A stretch of DNA of 64,000 nt from Bacillus sp. 1780r2a1 (GTDB taxonomy: Bacteria; Bacillota; Bacilli; Bacillales; Bacillaceae_H): assembly GCA_024134725.1 (NCBI GenBank), contig CP099863.1:1669501-1733500 (forward strand), in the 5' to 3' direction. The notes under the pieces are model-generated. The model had not been told where the DNA came from, did not search any database, and saw nothing but the letters and a program-made list of their open reading frames with translations. This document shows positions 26,399-35,732 of the stretch, one piece after another. Position numbers and translations under genes: made by a program. Within the stretch, counting starts at the first letter, position 1, and every line of letters begins with the position of its first letter.

Positions 26399-27221
26399 GA
26401 AGCGTTCGCGAAAACAAAAAGAGGATGCTCATGTTGATGAGAGCTGGCTATTGCCATACGCGGATTTATTAACGCTATTACTTGCCTTATTTATTGTTTT
26501 GTTTGCCATTAGCTCGGTTGATGCTCAAAAGTTTCAAGCTTTATCAAAAGCCTTTAATGAAATGTTTGAAGGGGGAACAGGTGTGTTAGAGTTTCAAACA
26601 CCACCTACTCCTAAAGAAGAAAATCTCCCTGCTGAAGACCCGACGGGAAAAAATGTAGCAAGAGATAATGGAATGGACCCAACTGAAAAAGAAGGAGAAA
26701 AGCCGTTAACAGAAGAAAACAAGCAGAAGAGTTCTCACGATGCAGATCAGCAAGAATTGTTGACTGTTCAACAAAAAGTAAATACATATATTGAGCAAAA
26801 TGGTCTTAAAGACGAGTTGCAGACCTCACTAACAGATGAAGGGCTACTAATTTCAATTCGCGATAACGTCTTTTTTGCATCTGGAAGAGCGGATGTTCGA
26901 TCCGAAGATATAAGTCTTGCAAAAGAAATTTCAAACTTGCTCGTGATGGATCCTCCTCGTAATATTATCATTAGTGGTCATACTGATAATGTACCGATAC
27001 GCAATGCAGGTTTTCAATCAAATTGGGAGCTTAGCGTTATGAGAGCGATTAATTTCATGAAGGTTATTCTAGAAAATAATCGCTTAAACCCAAGTATGTT
27101 TAGTGCAAAAGGATTTGGTGAATTTAAGCCCGTAGCCTCGAATGAAACGAATGAAGGCAAGAAGAAAAACCGCCGAGTAGAAATTTTAATTACGCCTCGA
27201 ACAGAAGCAGAAAATGAGTAA
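26391..27221 (+). CDS. motB: Flagellar stator protein MotB
   Basis: A 276-residue protein with one membrane helix carrying the proton-carrying Asp25 (LPYADLLTLLLALFIVL), a charged linker (about 75-125) and a C-terminal OmpA-like peptidoglycan-binding domain (IIISGHTDNVPI, FSAKGFGEFKPVA, KNRRVEILI). It anchors the MotA ring to the wall. I start it at ATG 26391, overlapping motA, as in other Bacillus motAB operons; an upstream in-frame ATG inside motA is ignored. The plug and helix sequence are of H+-type MotB, not MotS. Confidence 0.93.
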   Translation: MSKKRSRKQKEDAHVDESWLLPYADLLTLLLALFIVLFAISSVDAQKFQALSKAFNEMFEGGTGVLEFQTPPTPKEENLPAEDPTGKNVARDNGMDPTEKEGEKPLTEENKQKSSHDADQQELLTVQQKVNTYIEQNGLKDELQTSLTDEGLLISIRDNVFFASGRADVRSEDISLAKEISNLLVMDPPRNIIISGHTDNVPIRNAGFQSNWELSVMRAINFMKVILENNRLNPSMFSAKGFGEFKPVASNETNEGKKKNRRVEILITPRTEAENE

Positions 27222-27247
27222 AAACACGGTTTAGTCCGTGTTTTTAT
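27221..27247. terminator. Bidirectional terminator
   Basis: AAAAACACGG/CCGTGTTTTT between motB and the convergent gene at 27255. Confidence 0.88.
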
Positions 27248-27254
27248 TTTTGTA

Positions 27255-27584
27255 TTATAATAAAAGACGACGATTTTCATAAGTTCCGCGCACTAGATTA
27301 AGCTCTTCTCCCTCTAAAATTAAATCAATTAAAGCACCATTAAATAAATCAGATACTTGTTTTTTATCATTTGATTGCAAGTATTCAACTCGATACCATT
27401 TTTCATTATAACTAAAGTACATAAAGCGTCCCCACGTATAGTCTAGCCAGAATTTAATTGGTTTTCCATTCACAAGCTTCTTTACGTATCCCCAGCTTCT
27501 TCCTTGGTGTGAATCGGTCATTTTAGGCTGAGCTGAATTAAATACTTGATAATAAAGTTTATTGTTTAAATCATATAGCATCAT
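27255..27584 (-). CDS. Hypothetical protein (109 aa)
   Basis: A 109-residue soluble protein rich in aromatic residues (FWLDYTWGRFMYFSYNEKWYR), with no signal peptide or membrane segment. AAGGAGTGA lies about 8 bases before the paired ATG codons (27584 or 27581). It is a single-gene unit. No family recognised. Confidence 0.65.
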   Translation of the reverse strand: MMLYDLNNKLYYQVFNSAQPKMTDSHQGRSWGYVKKLVNGKPIKFWLDYTWGRFMYFSYNEKWYRVEYLQSNDKKQVSDLFNGALIDLILEGEELNLVRGTYENRRLLL

Positions 27585-27735
27585 ACCTAAGTCACTCCTT
27601 TTTACTCGTTATTAATTAGTAGTATGCAAGGCAATAGAATTTAGAAGTAGTAAATAGACAAGCTTTCGTCATTTTAAAAATGATGGGAGTGTATACTAAA
27701 GAAAAGCTATCTATAGTTGAAAAGAGGTGTTGATA

Positions 27736-28428
27736 ATGGAAAGCAATTGGCTGATGAAACAAGTTTGGAGAGATCTATTATTTATACATTGGCCCGTTTC
27801 TGCAAAAGAGCTACAAAAACTTTTACCAGAGCCTTTAACAATAGATACATTTGAAGGGAAGGGGTTTATTTCACTTGTTCCTTTTACAATGACAGGCATT
27901 CGCTTTAAAGGTACGCCGTCTGTCCCATGCATATCTCAACTTCATGAATTGAATGTACGAACATATGTGAAGTATCAAGGTGAACGGGGTGTTTATTTTT
28001 TTAGTTTAGACGCAACGAATGCTCTTGCGGTATGGATTGCTAGGCGCTTCTTTCATTTACCTTATCTACATGCTGACATAATGGTTAATAAATATAAGGA
28101 TTCGATCAACTTTGAATGTACAAGGAAGCATAAAGGGTTTCAACAGGAAGAGGTATTGTTGACGTATAAGCCTATATCAGCTCCTTATCATACAAAAGAA
28201 GGAACTGTGGATGAGTGGTTAACAAACAGGGACCGTCTCTTTACCGTGTACAAAAAGAAAGTTTTTCGAGGAAAACTTTTTCATGACCCTTGGATTTTAC
28301 AAGATGGACATTATTTTATGAGAAAAAATACGCTTACGACAGCGTACCCACCAATAAATAAGAGTGAAACAATTGTGCATTATGCACAACATCTTGTTAC
28401 GTATTTTTATCCTTTTCAAAAGATGTGA
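27736..28428 (+). CDS. DUF2071 (YqjF-like) protein
   Basis: A 230-residue soluble protein matching the YqjF/DUF2071 family: LLFIHWPVSAKELQKLLPE, IDTFEGKGFISLVPFTM, and VYFFSLDATNALAVWIARRFFHLPY. The fold is related to acetoacetate-decarboxylase-like proteins, but its activity is unknown. The ATG at 27736 follows AGAGGTG by 6 bases. Monocistronic; no clear terminator was seen downstream. Confidence 0.85.
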   Translation: MESNWLMKQVWRDLLFIHWPVSAKELQKLLPEPLTIDTFEGKGFISLVPFTMTGIRFKGTPSVPCISQLHELNVRTYVKYQGERGVYFFSLDATNALAVWIARRFFHLPYLHADIMVNKYKDSINFECTRKHKGFQQEEVLLTYKPISAPYHTKEGTVDEWLTNRDRLFTVYKKKVFRGKLFHDPWILQDGHYFMRKNTLTTAYPPINKSETIVHYAQHLVTYFYPFQKM

Positions 28429-28666
28429 AGAAGTCAAAATAAATAAAGTCTTGAATGATTCTACAAGGTTGTGGTACTATTTGCCTTGTGAAAATAGTGA
28501 ATATTACATGGGGTAAAAATGGCCTTTTTAAATGTGAAAAGGTGAATGAACGGACGGTATATTTACATAAATTTGTTCAAATTATACATTTTTATCAAAA
28601 GATGTATGCGCTTTTACATCCTGCAGCCATTTAGTATTCAAGTCATAAGTTTAGGGGGATTTGATT

Positions 28667-30064
28667 TTGAAAACACCAAGGTTACCTTCAATTGGTGAAA
28701 TTGTAATCGTGTTACTTTTATTTCTAGCGGTTGTCGTTTCATTTGCACTCATTTTCGAACTTCCCATCCAATTAGCGCTCTTTATATCATGGTTTATCGT
28801 TATTGCGCTAGGTATTCGCTTAGGATATAAATATGATTTTTTACAGAAAGCGATTACAAAAGGGATTGGGAACGGGTTAGAAGCTATTCTAATTTTATTA
28901 GCAGTAGGCGCTCTAATTGGAACATGGATTTCTGGAGGAATCGTTCCATCATTAATTTATTACGGTTTAGAGTTTATTAATCCTACGTTCTTTTTATTAG
29001 CCACTTTAGTTATTTGTTCAATCACTTCTGTTGCAACGGGTACATCATGGGGAACAGTAGGGACAGCAGGTATTGCAATGATGGCAATAGGGGAAGGAAT
29101 GGGAATGCCTCTACCACTCGTAGCTGGTGCAGTTATTTCGGGTGCATATTTCGGAGACAAGCTATCTCCGCTATCTGACAGTACAATCTTGTCTGCTTCT
29201 ATGGCAAAAGTAGATGTAATTGCTCATGTGCGAGCAATGCTTTACTTAGATATTCCAGCTTACATTGTTACATCTATTTTGTTTACCATTGCTGGATTTA
29301 TGTATGGTGGTAATAACTTTGATAGTGAGCGAGTAGAGTTTTTAAAATCATCTTTACATGACGTGTTCCAAATCAACGTGTGGATGCTTATTCCAATGGT
29401 TGTTGTTATTGTATTATTAGCATTAAAAAAGCCGTCACTACCATCAATTGCAGTGGGTTCTTTACTGGGTGTAATATGGGGAGTGCTTTTTCAGGATTTA
29501 AGCGTATCAAGTGCTTTTAATACAGCTTATAGCGGGTTTTCCATCGAGTCAGACATAACGTTTATAACAGAGTTACTCAACCGCGGTGGGATTGAGAGTA
29601 TGGTTGGTTCAATTATTGTTATTATTTTTGGGTTAGGCTTTGGTGGTCTTCTAGAAGAGTTAGGTGTACTCAAAGTACTTCTTTCTAAATTTGAACAGTT
29701 TTTAACAAATGCAGGAAACGTGACGACTGCTACGATTTTTACAGGTTTATTAGGGAATATTTTTGGTTGTGCTATGTACGTATCGCTTATTTTAACGCCA
29801 AAGATTATGCAAGATAGCTATGATCGTCTAAAAATCAATCGACTTGTATTAGCGCGTAACTCCGAAGTAGGAGGAACGTTAACCTCGGGTATGGTTCCAT
29901 GGACTGATAATGGTATCTTTTTAGCGACAATCTTAGGTGTATCAACATTCGCTTATCTACCATTTATGTGGTTAAGTTTTGTTTCTATCATTATTGCTAT
30001 TATCTATGGTTATACTGGAAAGTTCATTTGGTATACAACGGATGAAAATAAAAACGTTAGCTAA
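28667..30064 (+). CDS. nhaC: Na+/H+ antiporter NhaC
   Basis: A 465-residue membrane protein of the NhaC family with eleven to twelve helices. Typical stretches are GALIGTWISGGIVP, SVATGTSWGTVGTAGIAMM, GAYFGDKLSPLSDSTILSA and MVPWTDNGIFLA. It exchanges cytosolic Na+ for protons. Start TTG 28667, with AGGGGG 8 bases upstream; an earlier in-frame TTG is only 2 bases from the SD. It has its own terminator. Confidence 0.9.
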   Translation: MKTPRLPSIGEIVIVLLLFLAVVVSFALIFELPIQLALFISWFIVIALGIRLGYKYDFLQKAITKGIGNGLEAILILLAVGALIGTWISGGIVPSLIYYGLEFINPTFFLLATLVICSITSVATGTSWGTVGTAGIAMMAIGEGMGMPLPLVAGAVISGAYFGDKLSPLSDSTILSASMAKVDVIAHVRAMLYLDIPAYIVTSILFTIAGFMYGGNNFDSERVEFLKSSLHDVFQINVWMLIPMVVVIVLLALKKPSLPSIAVGSLLGVIWGVLFQDLSVSSAFNTAYSGFSIESDITFITELLNRGGIESMVGSIIVIIFGLGFGGLLEELGVLKVLLSKFEQFLTNAGNVTTATIFTGLLGNIFGCAMYVSLILTPKIMQDSYDRLKINRLVLARNSEVGGTLTSGMVPWTDNGIFLATILGVSTFAYLPFMWLSFVSIIIAIIYGYTGKFIWYTTDENKNVS

Positions 30065-30085
30065 AAGCTAGCGTTTTTTTTTTAT
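30053..30085 (+). terminator. nhaC terminator
   Basis: AACGTTAGC/GCTAGCGTT with a nine-base T-run; the stem includes the stop codon. Confidence 0.88.
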
Positions 30086-30263
30086 GTATTTTATCTGAAA
30101 ACGTTATCTTTATATTTTGTATTCATGAAATGTTGTAAAAAATCAGAAAAATGTTATAATCAAACAATGATTCTGATAGGAATACTTGCTTTTCTTGAAA
30201 ATAGTTATAAGGAAAAGTGAGTAAACGAATGTTGGGAAAGATAGAAGGAAAGAAGTGAAGTTA

Positions 30264-31670
30264 ATGGCACAACATGAAGGACAAAATGATTTAAAACGGA
30301 CGATGAAAAGCCGTCACTTATTTATGGTTTCGCTCGGAGGTGTAATTGGAACAGGTTTATTTTTGAGTTCTGGTTATACAATCGGACAAGCTGGTCCGGG
30401 AGGAGCAATGCTTGCCTATTTAGTTGGTGGTTTTATTATGTATTTGGTGATGCTTTGTTTAGGTGAGCTGAGCGTAGCTATGCCACATGCAGGTTCATTT
30501 CAGGTGTATGCTACAAAGTTTATCGGACCAGGAACAGGATTTGCTGTAGGGTGGTTATATTGGTTAACTTGGGTTGTCACCGTAGGATCAGAGTTTATTG
30601 CAGTAGGACTATTAATGCAGCGCTGGTTTCCAGATTCGCCGGTATGGATTTGGAGCGTATTATTTGCGATTACCATTTTTGTATGTAACGCAATGTCAGT
30701 TCGCTTTTTTGCTGAATCAGAGTTTTGGTTTTCTCTTATTAAAGTAGTAGCAATTATTGTATTTATTATAGTTGGAGGAATGGCTATTTTCGGTTTTATT
30801 TCAATCGAGGGGCAGTCTGCGCCACTCTTTTCTAACTTTACAGGAGAAGGCGGTATGTTTCCGAATGGATTTACGCCAGTCTTAGCCACGATGGTCGCTG
30901 TTAGTTTTGCATTTTCAGGTACAGAGCTAATAGGAATAGCAGCAGGAGAAAGTGAAAACCCAGAGCGTGACGTCCCAAAGTCCATTCGCAACATTGTGTG
31001 GCGAACGTTCTTCTTTTTTATTGGAGCTATCTTTGTGCTGTCCGCACTTATTCCATGGAAGGAAGCCGGAGTGACAGAGAGTCCTTTTGTTACGGTATTT
31101 GCTCGCATAGGTATTCCATACGCTGCTGATATCATGAATTTTGTTATTTTAACAGCACTGCTTTCGATTGCCAATTCAGGATTGTATGCGTGTGCTCGCA
31201 TGCTTTGGTCTTTGTCTAAGCAAAATATGATTTCCCCTGCACTTGGAAAGGTGACGTCAAAAGGAGTACCATTAAATGCTTTAATTGTAAGTATGGCGGT
31301 TGCTTGCTTATCACTTTTAACTAGCGTATTTGCAGCTGATACAGTGTATATGGTATTAGTCGGTATATCAGGATTTGCAGTAGTAGCTGTTTGGATGAGT
31401 ATTGCAGCTTCTCAGTATATGTTCCGCCGCAAGTATATTAAAGAAGGAAATGATGTAGGGAAGCTGGTGTATAAAGCGCCACTTTATCCTATTGTTCCAA
31501 TTCTTGCATTCTTATTATGCTTAGCATCTTGCGTAGGATTGGCATTTGATCCAAGCCAGCGTATTGCTTTGTATTGTGGAATTCCTTTTGTGCTGCTATG
31601 CTATGCAGTTTATTATTGGAGACGACGTAAAGGATTAAAGGTATTTACAGATCAAAGTGAAGCAAAGTAA
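30264..31670 (+). CDS. Amino-acid permease, RocE/LysP-like (APC superfamily)
   Basis: A 468-residue twelve-helix permease. It aligns strongly to RocE of B. subtilis ([65 protein letters not shown]), but related lysine and S-methylmethionine permeases share these blocks, so the substrate (probably a basic amino acid) is not fixed. The ATG at 30264 follows AAGAAGTGA; GTG 30255 is an alternative. Monocistronic with a strong terminator. Confidence 0.85.
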   Translation: MAQHEGQNDLKRTMKSRHLFMVSLGGVIGTGLFLSSGYTIGQAGPGGAMLAYLVGGFIMYLVMLCLGELSVAMPHAGSFQVYATKFIGPGTGFAVGWLYWLTWVVTVGSEFIAVGLLMQRWFPDSPVWIWSVLFAITIFVCNAMSVRFFAESEFWFSLIKVVAIIVFIIVGGMAIFGFISIEGQSAPLFSNFTGEGGMFPNGFTPVLATMVAVSFAFSGTELIGIAAGESENPERDVPKSIRNIVWRTFFFFIGAIFVLSALIPWKEAGVTESPFVTVFARIGIPYAADIMNFVILTALLSIANSGLYACARMLWSLSKQNMISPALGKVTSKGVPLNALIVSMAVACLSLLTSVFAADTVYMVLVGISGFAVVAVWMSIAASQYMFRRKYIKEGNDVGKLVYKAPLYPIVPILAFLLCLASCVGLAFDPSQRIALYCGIPFVLLCYAVYYWRRRKGLKVFTDQSEAK

Positions 31671-31671
31671 G

Positions 31672-31712
31672 AAAAGCCGCTCGTTTCTATAAATAGAAAC
31701 GAGCGGCTTTAT
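31672..31712 (+). terminator. Permease terminator
   Basis: AAAGCCGCTCGTTTCTAT and its complement form a nearly perfect stem with a tiny loop directly after the stop. Confidence 0.9.
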
Positions 31713-31749
31713 TATCTAACACATGTTTTTAACATTTAACACAGAAAAA

Positions 31750-31812
31750 CACCCTATCCATTCCGAACTGGTTAAGTGTCCCGCAACAAGCGAAATGGTG
31801 ATGGATAGGGTG
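31750..31812 (-). repeat. Hairpin element with 12-bp arms and a 39-base conserved-looking loop
   Basis: CACCCTATCCAT at 31750-31761 is repeated inverted at 31801-31812. On the minus strand the stem is followed by TTTTT, so it can terminate the ABM-domain gene. The large loop (TTTCGCTTGTTGCGGGACAC on the minus strand) is unusual for a plain terminator and suggests a repeat-type element. Confidence 0.6.
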
Positions 31813-31845
31813 CTAAGTTAAGAATAAGCTTTTTGAATAGGAATG

Positions 31846-32148
31846 TCAATGTTTAGAGGTTTGAACAGTTATATAATGATCCATTGTTATGTTGGGTTCG
31901 AAAAAACGTCCCATTTGTTTGTCCCACTCTTCAAATAATGAAGATTGAACAAAGTTCACCATATGGCTTTCGATAGTTTCCCACTCGACAATAATCATAT
32001 ATTTTGTATCCGTTTCAACACATCGATGAATAGAATGGTCAATATATCCTGGTACGGATGCGATAACGCGAGCAGCTTGATGAAATGCATCTTCAAACTC
32101 TGCTAATAAATCTTTTTTTATATGAAAAAAAGCAACTTCTTTAACCAT
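31846..32148 (-). CDS. ABM-domain (antibiotic biosynthesis monooxygenase-like) protein
   Basis: A 100-residue ferredoxin-like-fold protein of the ABM superfamily: opening VKEVAFFHIKKDLLAEFEDAF, centre VPGYIDHSIHRCVE, and IIVEWETIESH. Members include small quinol monooxygenases and haem-degrading enzymes; the Asn/His needed for haem degradation cannot be confirmed, so function is open. GGGGG lies 5 bases before the ATG. It is divergent from the PrsA-like gene. Confidence 0.82.
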   Translation of the reverse strand: MVKEVAFFHIKKDLLAEFEDAFHQAARVIASVPGYIDHSIHRCVETDTKYMIIVEWETIESHMVNFVQSSLFEEWDKQMGRFFEPNITMDHYITVQTSKH

Positions 32149-32364
32149 GATGTCCCCCTGTTTCTTCTATAGTATGATAAATAACTTCAAAGATTATCTC
32201 ACATGGTGAATAGTCAGAGCAAACTTTTTTTGACGCTTTCACCATCTTTTCATTTTGTTTTTGTATAGTTAAAAACGTAGAAAGAAAACTGTTCAAAAAG
32301 CTCATAATTTTTACGCTTACATACATAGCGTAAGTCATGGATGGAAGTTAGGAGAGGTAAGAAA

Positions 32365-33243
32365 ATGGATAAGAAGAAAAAGAAAAAGCTTTTTTCTTTT
32401 CTTGGTATCATTACTGCTGGTGCTATCATTGCGGGTGTTGTATATCAAGTCAATCGCACCGATGCAGTAGCGAGTGTTGATGGAGACAAAATCACAAAGG
32501 ATCAATTATATGAAGTGTTAATGTCTCAAGGTGGAACTGACGTTTTGGATTCAATGATTGAACAAAAAGTCATTAATAAAGAAGCTGAAAAGAAAAGCGT
32601 AACAGTTAGTGAAAAAGAACTTAATAAAGAGCTTGATGCATTAATCACATCATATGGCGGGGAAGACACGTTTAATCAAGCTTTAGAAGCAAGCGGTATT
32701 AAAGAAAAAGAAGTTAAAAAAGATTTAGAAACAAATTTAAAGGCTAAAAAATTAGTAGAAGATACAATTGAAATCTCTGAGGATGAGATGAAATCATATT
32801 TTGATGAAAACAAAGATTCATTTGATCAGCCGGAGCAGGTAAAAGCAAGCCATATTCTTGTAAAAGATGAAAAAACGGCTAATGAAGTGAAGAAAAAACT
32901 GAGCGATGGTGAAAAGTTTGCTGATTTAGCAAAAGAATATTCAACCGATACAGCCTCTAAGGAAGATGGAGGAAACTTGGGATACTTTAGTAAAGAAGAT
33001 ATGGTGCAAGAATTCAGCGATGCAGCATTTAACTTAAAGGCTGATGCCATTAGCAATCCGGTAAAAACGGAGTATGGTTATCATATTATAAAAGTAACTG
33101 ATAAAAAAGAAGCTCAAGATGCAAATTATGAAAATAGTAAAGATGAAATTAAACAACTTTTATTAGAGAATAAATTTCAGTCTGAATATTCAACTTGGTT
33201 AGAAGAAACGAAGAAAAAGTATGACATTGAGAATTTTTCGTAA
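32365..33243 (+). CDS. PrsA-like parvulin peptidyl-prolyl isomerase, membrane anchored
   Basis: A 292-residue extracytoplasmic foldase. The N-terminus is lysine-rich followed by a hydrophobic segment (about 10-28), but no lipobox Cys is present, unlike classical PrsA lipoproteins. A SurA/PrsA N-domain (VASVDGDKITKDQLYEVL) leads to a complete parvulin domain (VKASHILVKDEKTA, FADLAKEYSTD, GGNLGYFSKEDM, GYHIIKV). It should help fold exported proteins at the membrane outer face. AGGAGAGG sets the start at 32365; ATG 32341 is not preceded by an SD. Confidence 0.85.
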   Translation: MDKKKKKKLFSFLGIITAGAIIAGVVYQVNRTDAVASVDGDKITKDQLYEVLMSQGGTDVLDSMIEQKVINKEAEKKSVTVSEKELNKELDALITSYGGEDTFNQALEASGIKEKEVKKDLETNLKAKKLVEDTIEISEDEMKSYFDENKDSFDQPEQVKASHILVKDEKTANEVKKKLSDGEKFADLAKEYSTDTASKEDGGNLGYFSKEDMVQEFSDAAFNLKADAISNPVKTEYGYHIIKVTDKKEAQDANYENSKDEIKQLLLENKFQSEYSTWLEETKKKYDIENFS

Positions 33244-33274
33244 TCCATTATTCTAAATAAAGTGAGGAATTAAA

Positions 33275-33430
33275 ATGAAAACACAAAAGCCTTACAATAA
33301 GTTAGAACAAATTGTAGAAAAATTAAAAGAACGCGGTGTGCGAGCTGAGATATGCCGTCGCGTGGTACAAGTAACAGAAAGTGTAAACAATCAATCAAAT
33401 TCTCATTCTCAACATGCTTTTAACCGTTGA
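33275..33430 (+). CDS. Small hypothetical protein (51 aa)
   Basis: ATG with GTGAGG about 8 bases upstream opens 51 codons (MKTQKPYNKLEQIVEKLKER, then a basic segment with one Cys and a Ser/Asn-rich tail). It follows the foldase gene by 31 bases and could be cotranscribed. The amphipathic helix pattern supports coding. No family recognised. Confidence 0.55.
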   Translation: MKTQKPYNKLEQIVEKLKERGVRAEICRRVVQVTESVNNQSNSHSQHAFNR

Positions 33431-33447
33431 CATAGATAAAATGAATA

Positions 33448-33497
33448 AGGACATAAACAATCAGCAGGTAAACCTACCTGCTGATTGTTTATGTCCT
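33448..33497. repeat. Perfect 23-bp inverted repeat with AACC loop
   Basis: AGGACATAAACAATCAGCAG (the first 20 bases of one arm) pairs perfectly with the other arm around a 4-base loop. No T-run follows on either strand, so it is not a standard terminator. It shares GGACATAA and TCAGC with the sequence just before the tcyP terminator at 21304. Confidence 0.85.
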
Positions 33498-33541
33498 AGC
33501 GATAAAGTAGTATATTTATAAATGAATGGAGCTGAGAAAAT

Positions 33542-34213
33542 ATGAATGTTTTATTAGCAGAAGATGATTTACAACTAGGAGAGCTAATAAGTTATATGTT
33601 AAAGAAAAAAGCAGGCTTTAACGTCGAGTGGGTGACGGAAGGGCGTGATGCTTACCTATATGCTACTGATGCACATTACGATATTCTCATCCTAGATTGG
33701 ATGATGCCCAACGGAGATGGAGTAGAAATTTGCCAGCAGCTTCGAAAAGAAGGGTATAATGGGGCTATCTTAATGCTAACAGCGAAAGATGCTGTTCAAG
33801 ATCGTGTACATGGATTAGATGCTGGGGCAGATGATTATATGGTGAAGCCATTTGAAATTGATGAATTGTTGGCTAGACTAAGAGCTTTGTCTCGTCGCAA
33901 CTATGCTCCAATTGTTGAAGAAACTGTTGAAATTGATCAAATTACCTTAAACCGTTCAAGTCAAATGATGAATAATGGAGACAAATCAATTCAGCTTAGT
34001 CCAAGAGAGTTTCAGCTATTGGACTTTTTACTGAAAAATAAGGGTCAGGTTCTATCAAGAGATATTATCTTAGATCGCGTTTGGGGCTATGAGTCAGATG
34101 TATCCATTAAAACTATTGATGCAACGGTCAAGCTTTTGCGAAAGAAACTAGATTATTTTGGGAAACAAGAGCTAATCCAAAGTATACGTGGAGTAGGTTA
34201 TAAAATTGACTAA
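33542..34213 (+). CDS. OmpR/PhoB-family response regulator
   Basis: A 223-residue two-domain regulator. The receiver has the acidic pocket AEDD (7-9), phosphoacceptor Asp52 (ILDWMMP), the Thr of LTAKD, and Lys in MVKPFE. The winged-helix output domain contains LSPREFQLLDFLLKNKGQV, SRDIILDRVWGY and the recognition end SIRGVGYKID. It overlaps the kinase gene by 8 bases, so the pair forms one operon. The target and signal are unknown. GGAGCTGAG precedes the ATG. Confidence 0.92.
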   Translation: MNVLLAEDDLQLGELISYMLKKKAGFNVEWVTEGRDAYLYATDAHYDILILDWMMPNGDGVEICQQLRKEGYNGAILMLTAKDAVQDRVHGLDAGADDYMVKPFEIDELLARLRALSRRNYAPIVEETVEIDQITLNRSSQMMNNGDKSIQLSPREFQLLDFLLKNKGQVLSRDIILDRVWGYESDVSIKTIDATVKLLRKKLDYFGKQELIQSIRGVGYKID

Positions 34214-35585
34214 AAAGTTAATAAGAAGAGCTCGTAACCGCATGAAACAAGATTTATTTAGCAAAACGCAAAATCGTCTTACCTTTCGATACAGTGCACT
34301 GTTAATGATATTTCTGCTTTTATTTGTATTTATCGTCTACTCACTTGTGTACGTTGTGATTAGCAGCAATCAGCAACAAAGCTTAAACATGCTGCTCAAG
34401 CAAGAAACAAAATTTGTGAAAAGTCTTTTAGTTGAGCAAAGTGACCGAGTAGAAGATGAATACCAAGATATTGTTGTGGCTAGAGAAGACGCATTCTTTT
34501 ACTATGTCGTCAGCCCAGAAGGTCAATTACTAATGGGGAGTGAAGCAAGTGAAGGATTGAGGCCGAAGTTGTTAAATTTAATTAACGGTTGGATTCCAAT
34601 TGAAAATGAAGTGCGTAAAGAACGTATTGAAACAATTCGTCCCAATGTTGAACAGTTTGAGCGAAATGGTCATGCTGAAGATGAATTTAAGGTAAGTATT
34701 GACTTGCTTATGACTGGACAGCCAATCTTCTATAAAGGTGAGTTTTTAGGGATGCTTTACATTGGCAAAAATGTTTCGTTCCTATATCAATTGCTAAAGT
34801 GGCTGTTAGTAATCATGTTATCGTTAACGGTTTTATTTGTAGGCGTAGCTATTTACATGAGTCGCTTAATGTCAAAGCGTGCAATGATTCCTATTGAAAC
34901 TGCGTTTTTAAAGCAAAAAGAGTTTGTAGCCGATGCTTCTCATGAGTTGAGAACACCATTAAGCGTAATGTTATCATCTATTAATGCACTAGAAATGCAG
35001 GACGAAGTAAATGAAGATCCCTTTTCCAAAAAGCTCGTCGGTAATATGAAAGCAGAAGTAAAAAGGATGACGAAGCTTGTAAGTGATTTGCTCACGCTTG
35101 CTCGATCAGATGCTAGCAAAAACCAGCAAGCCTTTAATAGATTTGATGTTAAGAAAATGGTTGAAAAAGTAATACAGTCCGTTGAACCACTTGCTCATTC
35201 TAAAAATATTAGCTTACACCTAGAAGCACCTAAGCAGGTAGACATTTCTGGAGATGAAGAAAAACTTACACAGCTTATGTATATATTGTTGGACAACGGG
35301 ATTAAATACACTACTCCAGGCGGACAAGTAGAAGTGTTTGTTAAGCAAAGAACGAATTCAGTTGAAATTCGAGTGACTGATACAGGTGTCGGTATCCATA
35401 AAGATGAACAAAAAAGGATTTTTGATCGCTTTTACAGGGCGGACAAATCCAGGTCTAGACAAATGGGTGGGCATGGGCTTGGTTTAGCTATTGCAAAATG
35501 GATTGTTGATATGCACAAAGGGACAATTAAAGTGGACAGTGAACCTGAGAAAGGAAGCACTTTTCGAATTAGTTTACCTCAATAA
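34206..35585 (+). CDS. Sensor histidine kinase
   Basis: A 459-residue membrane kinase. Two membrane helices (about 30-53 and 197-219) flank a 145-residue extracellular sensor domain. HisKA contains the phosphoacceptor His246 (DASHELRTPLSV), and the HATPase domain has the N box (LMYILLDNGIKYT), G1 (DTGVGI) and G2 (GGHGLGLAI). TTG overlapping the regulator's end serves as start; ATG 34242 is an in-frame alternative without an SD. The partner is the regulator just upstream. Confidence 0.9.
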   Translation: MTKKLIRRARNRMKQDLFSKTQNRLTFRYSALLMIFLLLFVFIVYSLVYVVISSNQQQSLNMLLKQETKFVKSLLVEQSDRVEDEYQDIVVAREDAFFYYVVSPEGQLLMGSEASEGLRPKLLNLINGWIPIENEVRKERIETIRPNVEQFERNGHAEDEFKVSIDLLMTGQPIFYKGEFLGMLYIGKNVSFLYQLLKWLLVIMLSLTVLFVGVAIYMSRLMSKRAMIPIETAFLKQKEFVADASHELRTPLSVMLSSINALEMQDEVNEDPFSKKLVGNMKAEVKRMTKLVSDLLTLARSDASKNQQAFNRFDVKKMVEKVIQSVEPLAHSKNISLHLEAPKQVDISGDEEKLTQLMYILLDNGIKYTTPGGQVEVFVKQRTNSVEIRVTDTGVGIHKDEQKRIFDRFYRADKSRSRQMGGHGLGLAIAKWIVDMHKGTIKVDSEPEKGSTFRISLPQ

Positions 35586-35624
35586 AAATGTGCCAGATAC
35601 TATCGTATCTAGGCACATTTTTTG
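35584..35624 (+). terminator. Two-component operon terminator
   Basis: AAAATGTGCC(A)GATAC/GTATC(TA)GGCACATTTT with a T-run. Confidence 0.88.
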
Positions 35625-35732
35625 TCTAGTTTGCACAAAACATCTTTTAAAAAAGGGTAAATTAAACGATGAAAAAATTAGAAAATTCAGTTATGTTTAA
35701 AGTAATCTAATGCAAGTGGAAGGGGTTTATGG

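Noticed and set aside
30500-31201. Minus-strand open frame of 233 codons inside the amino-acid permease
   Set aside because: It is an antisense shadow of the clearly coding permease, without SD or family resemblance.
31750-31812. Resemblance of CCATTCCGAACTGG...GTTAAG to part of 5S rRNA
   Set aside because: Only a short stretch of the 5S loop is similar and the rest does not align; the perfect outer stem explains the sequence better.
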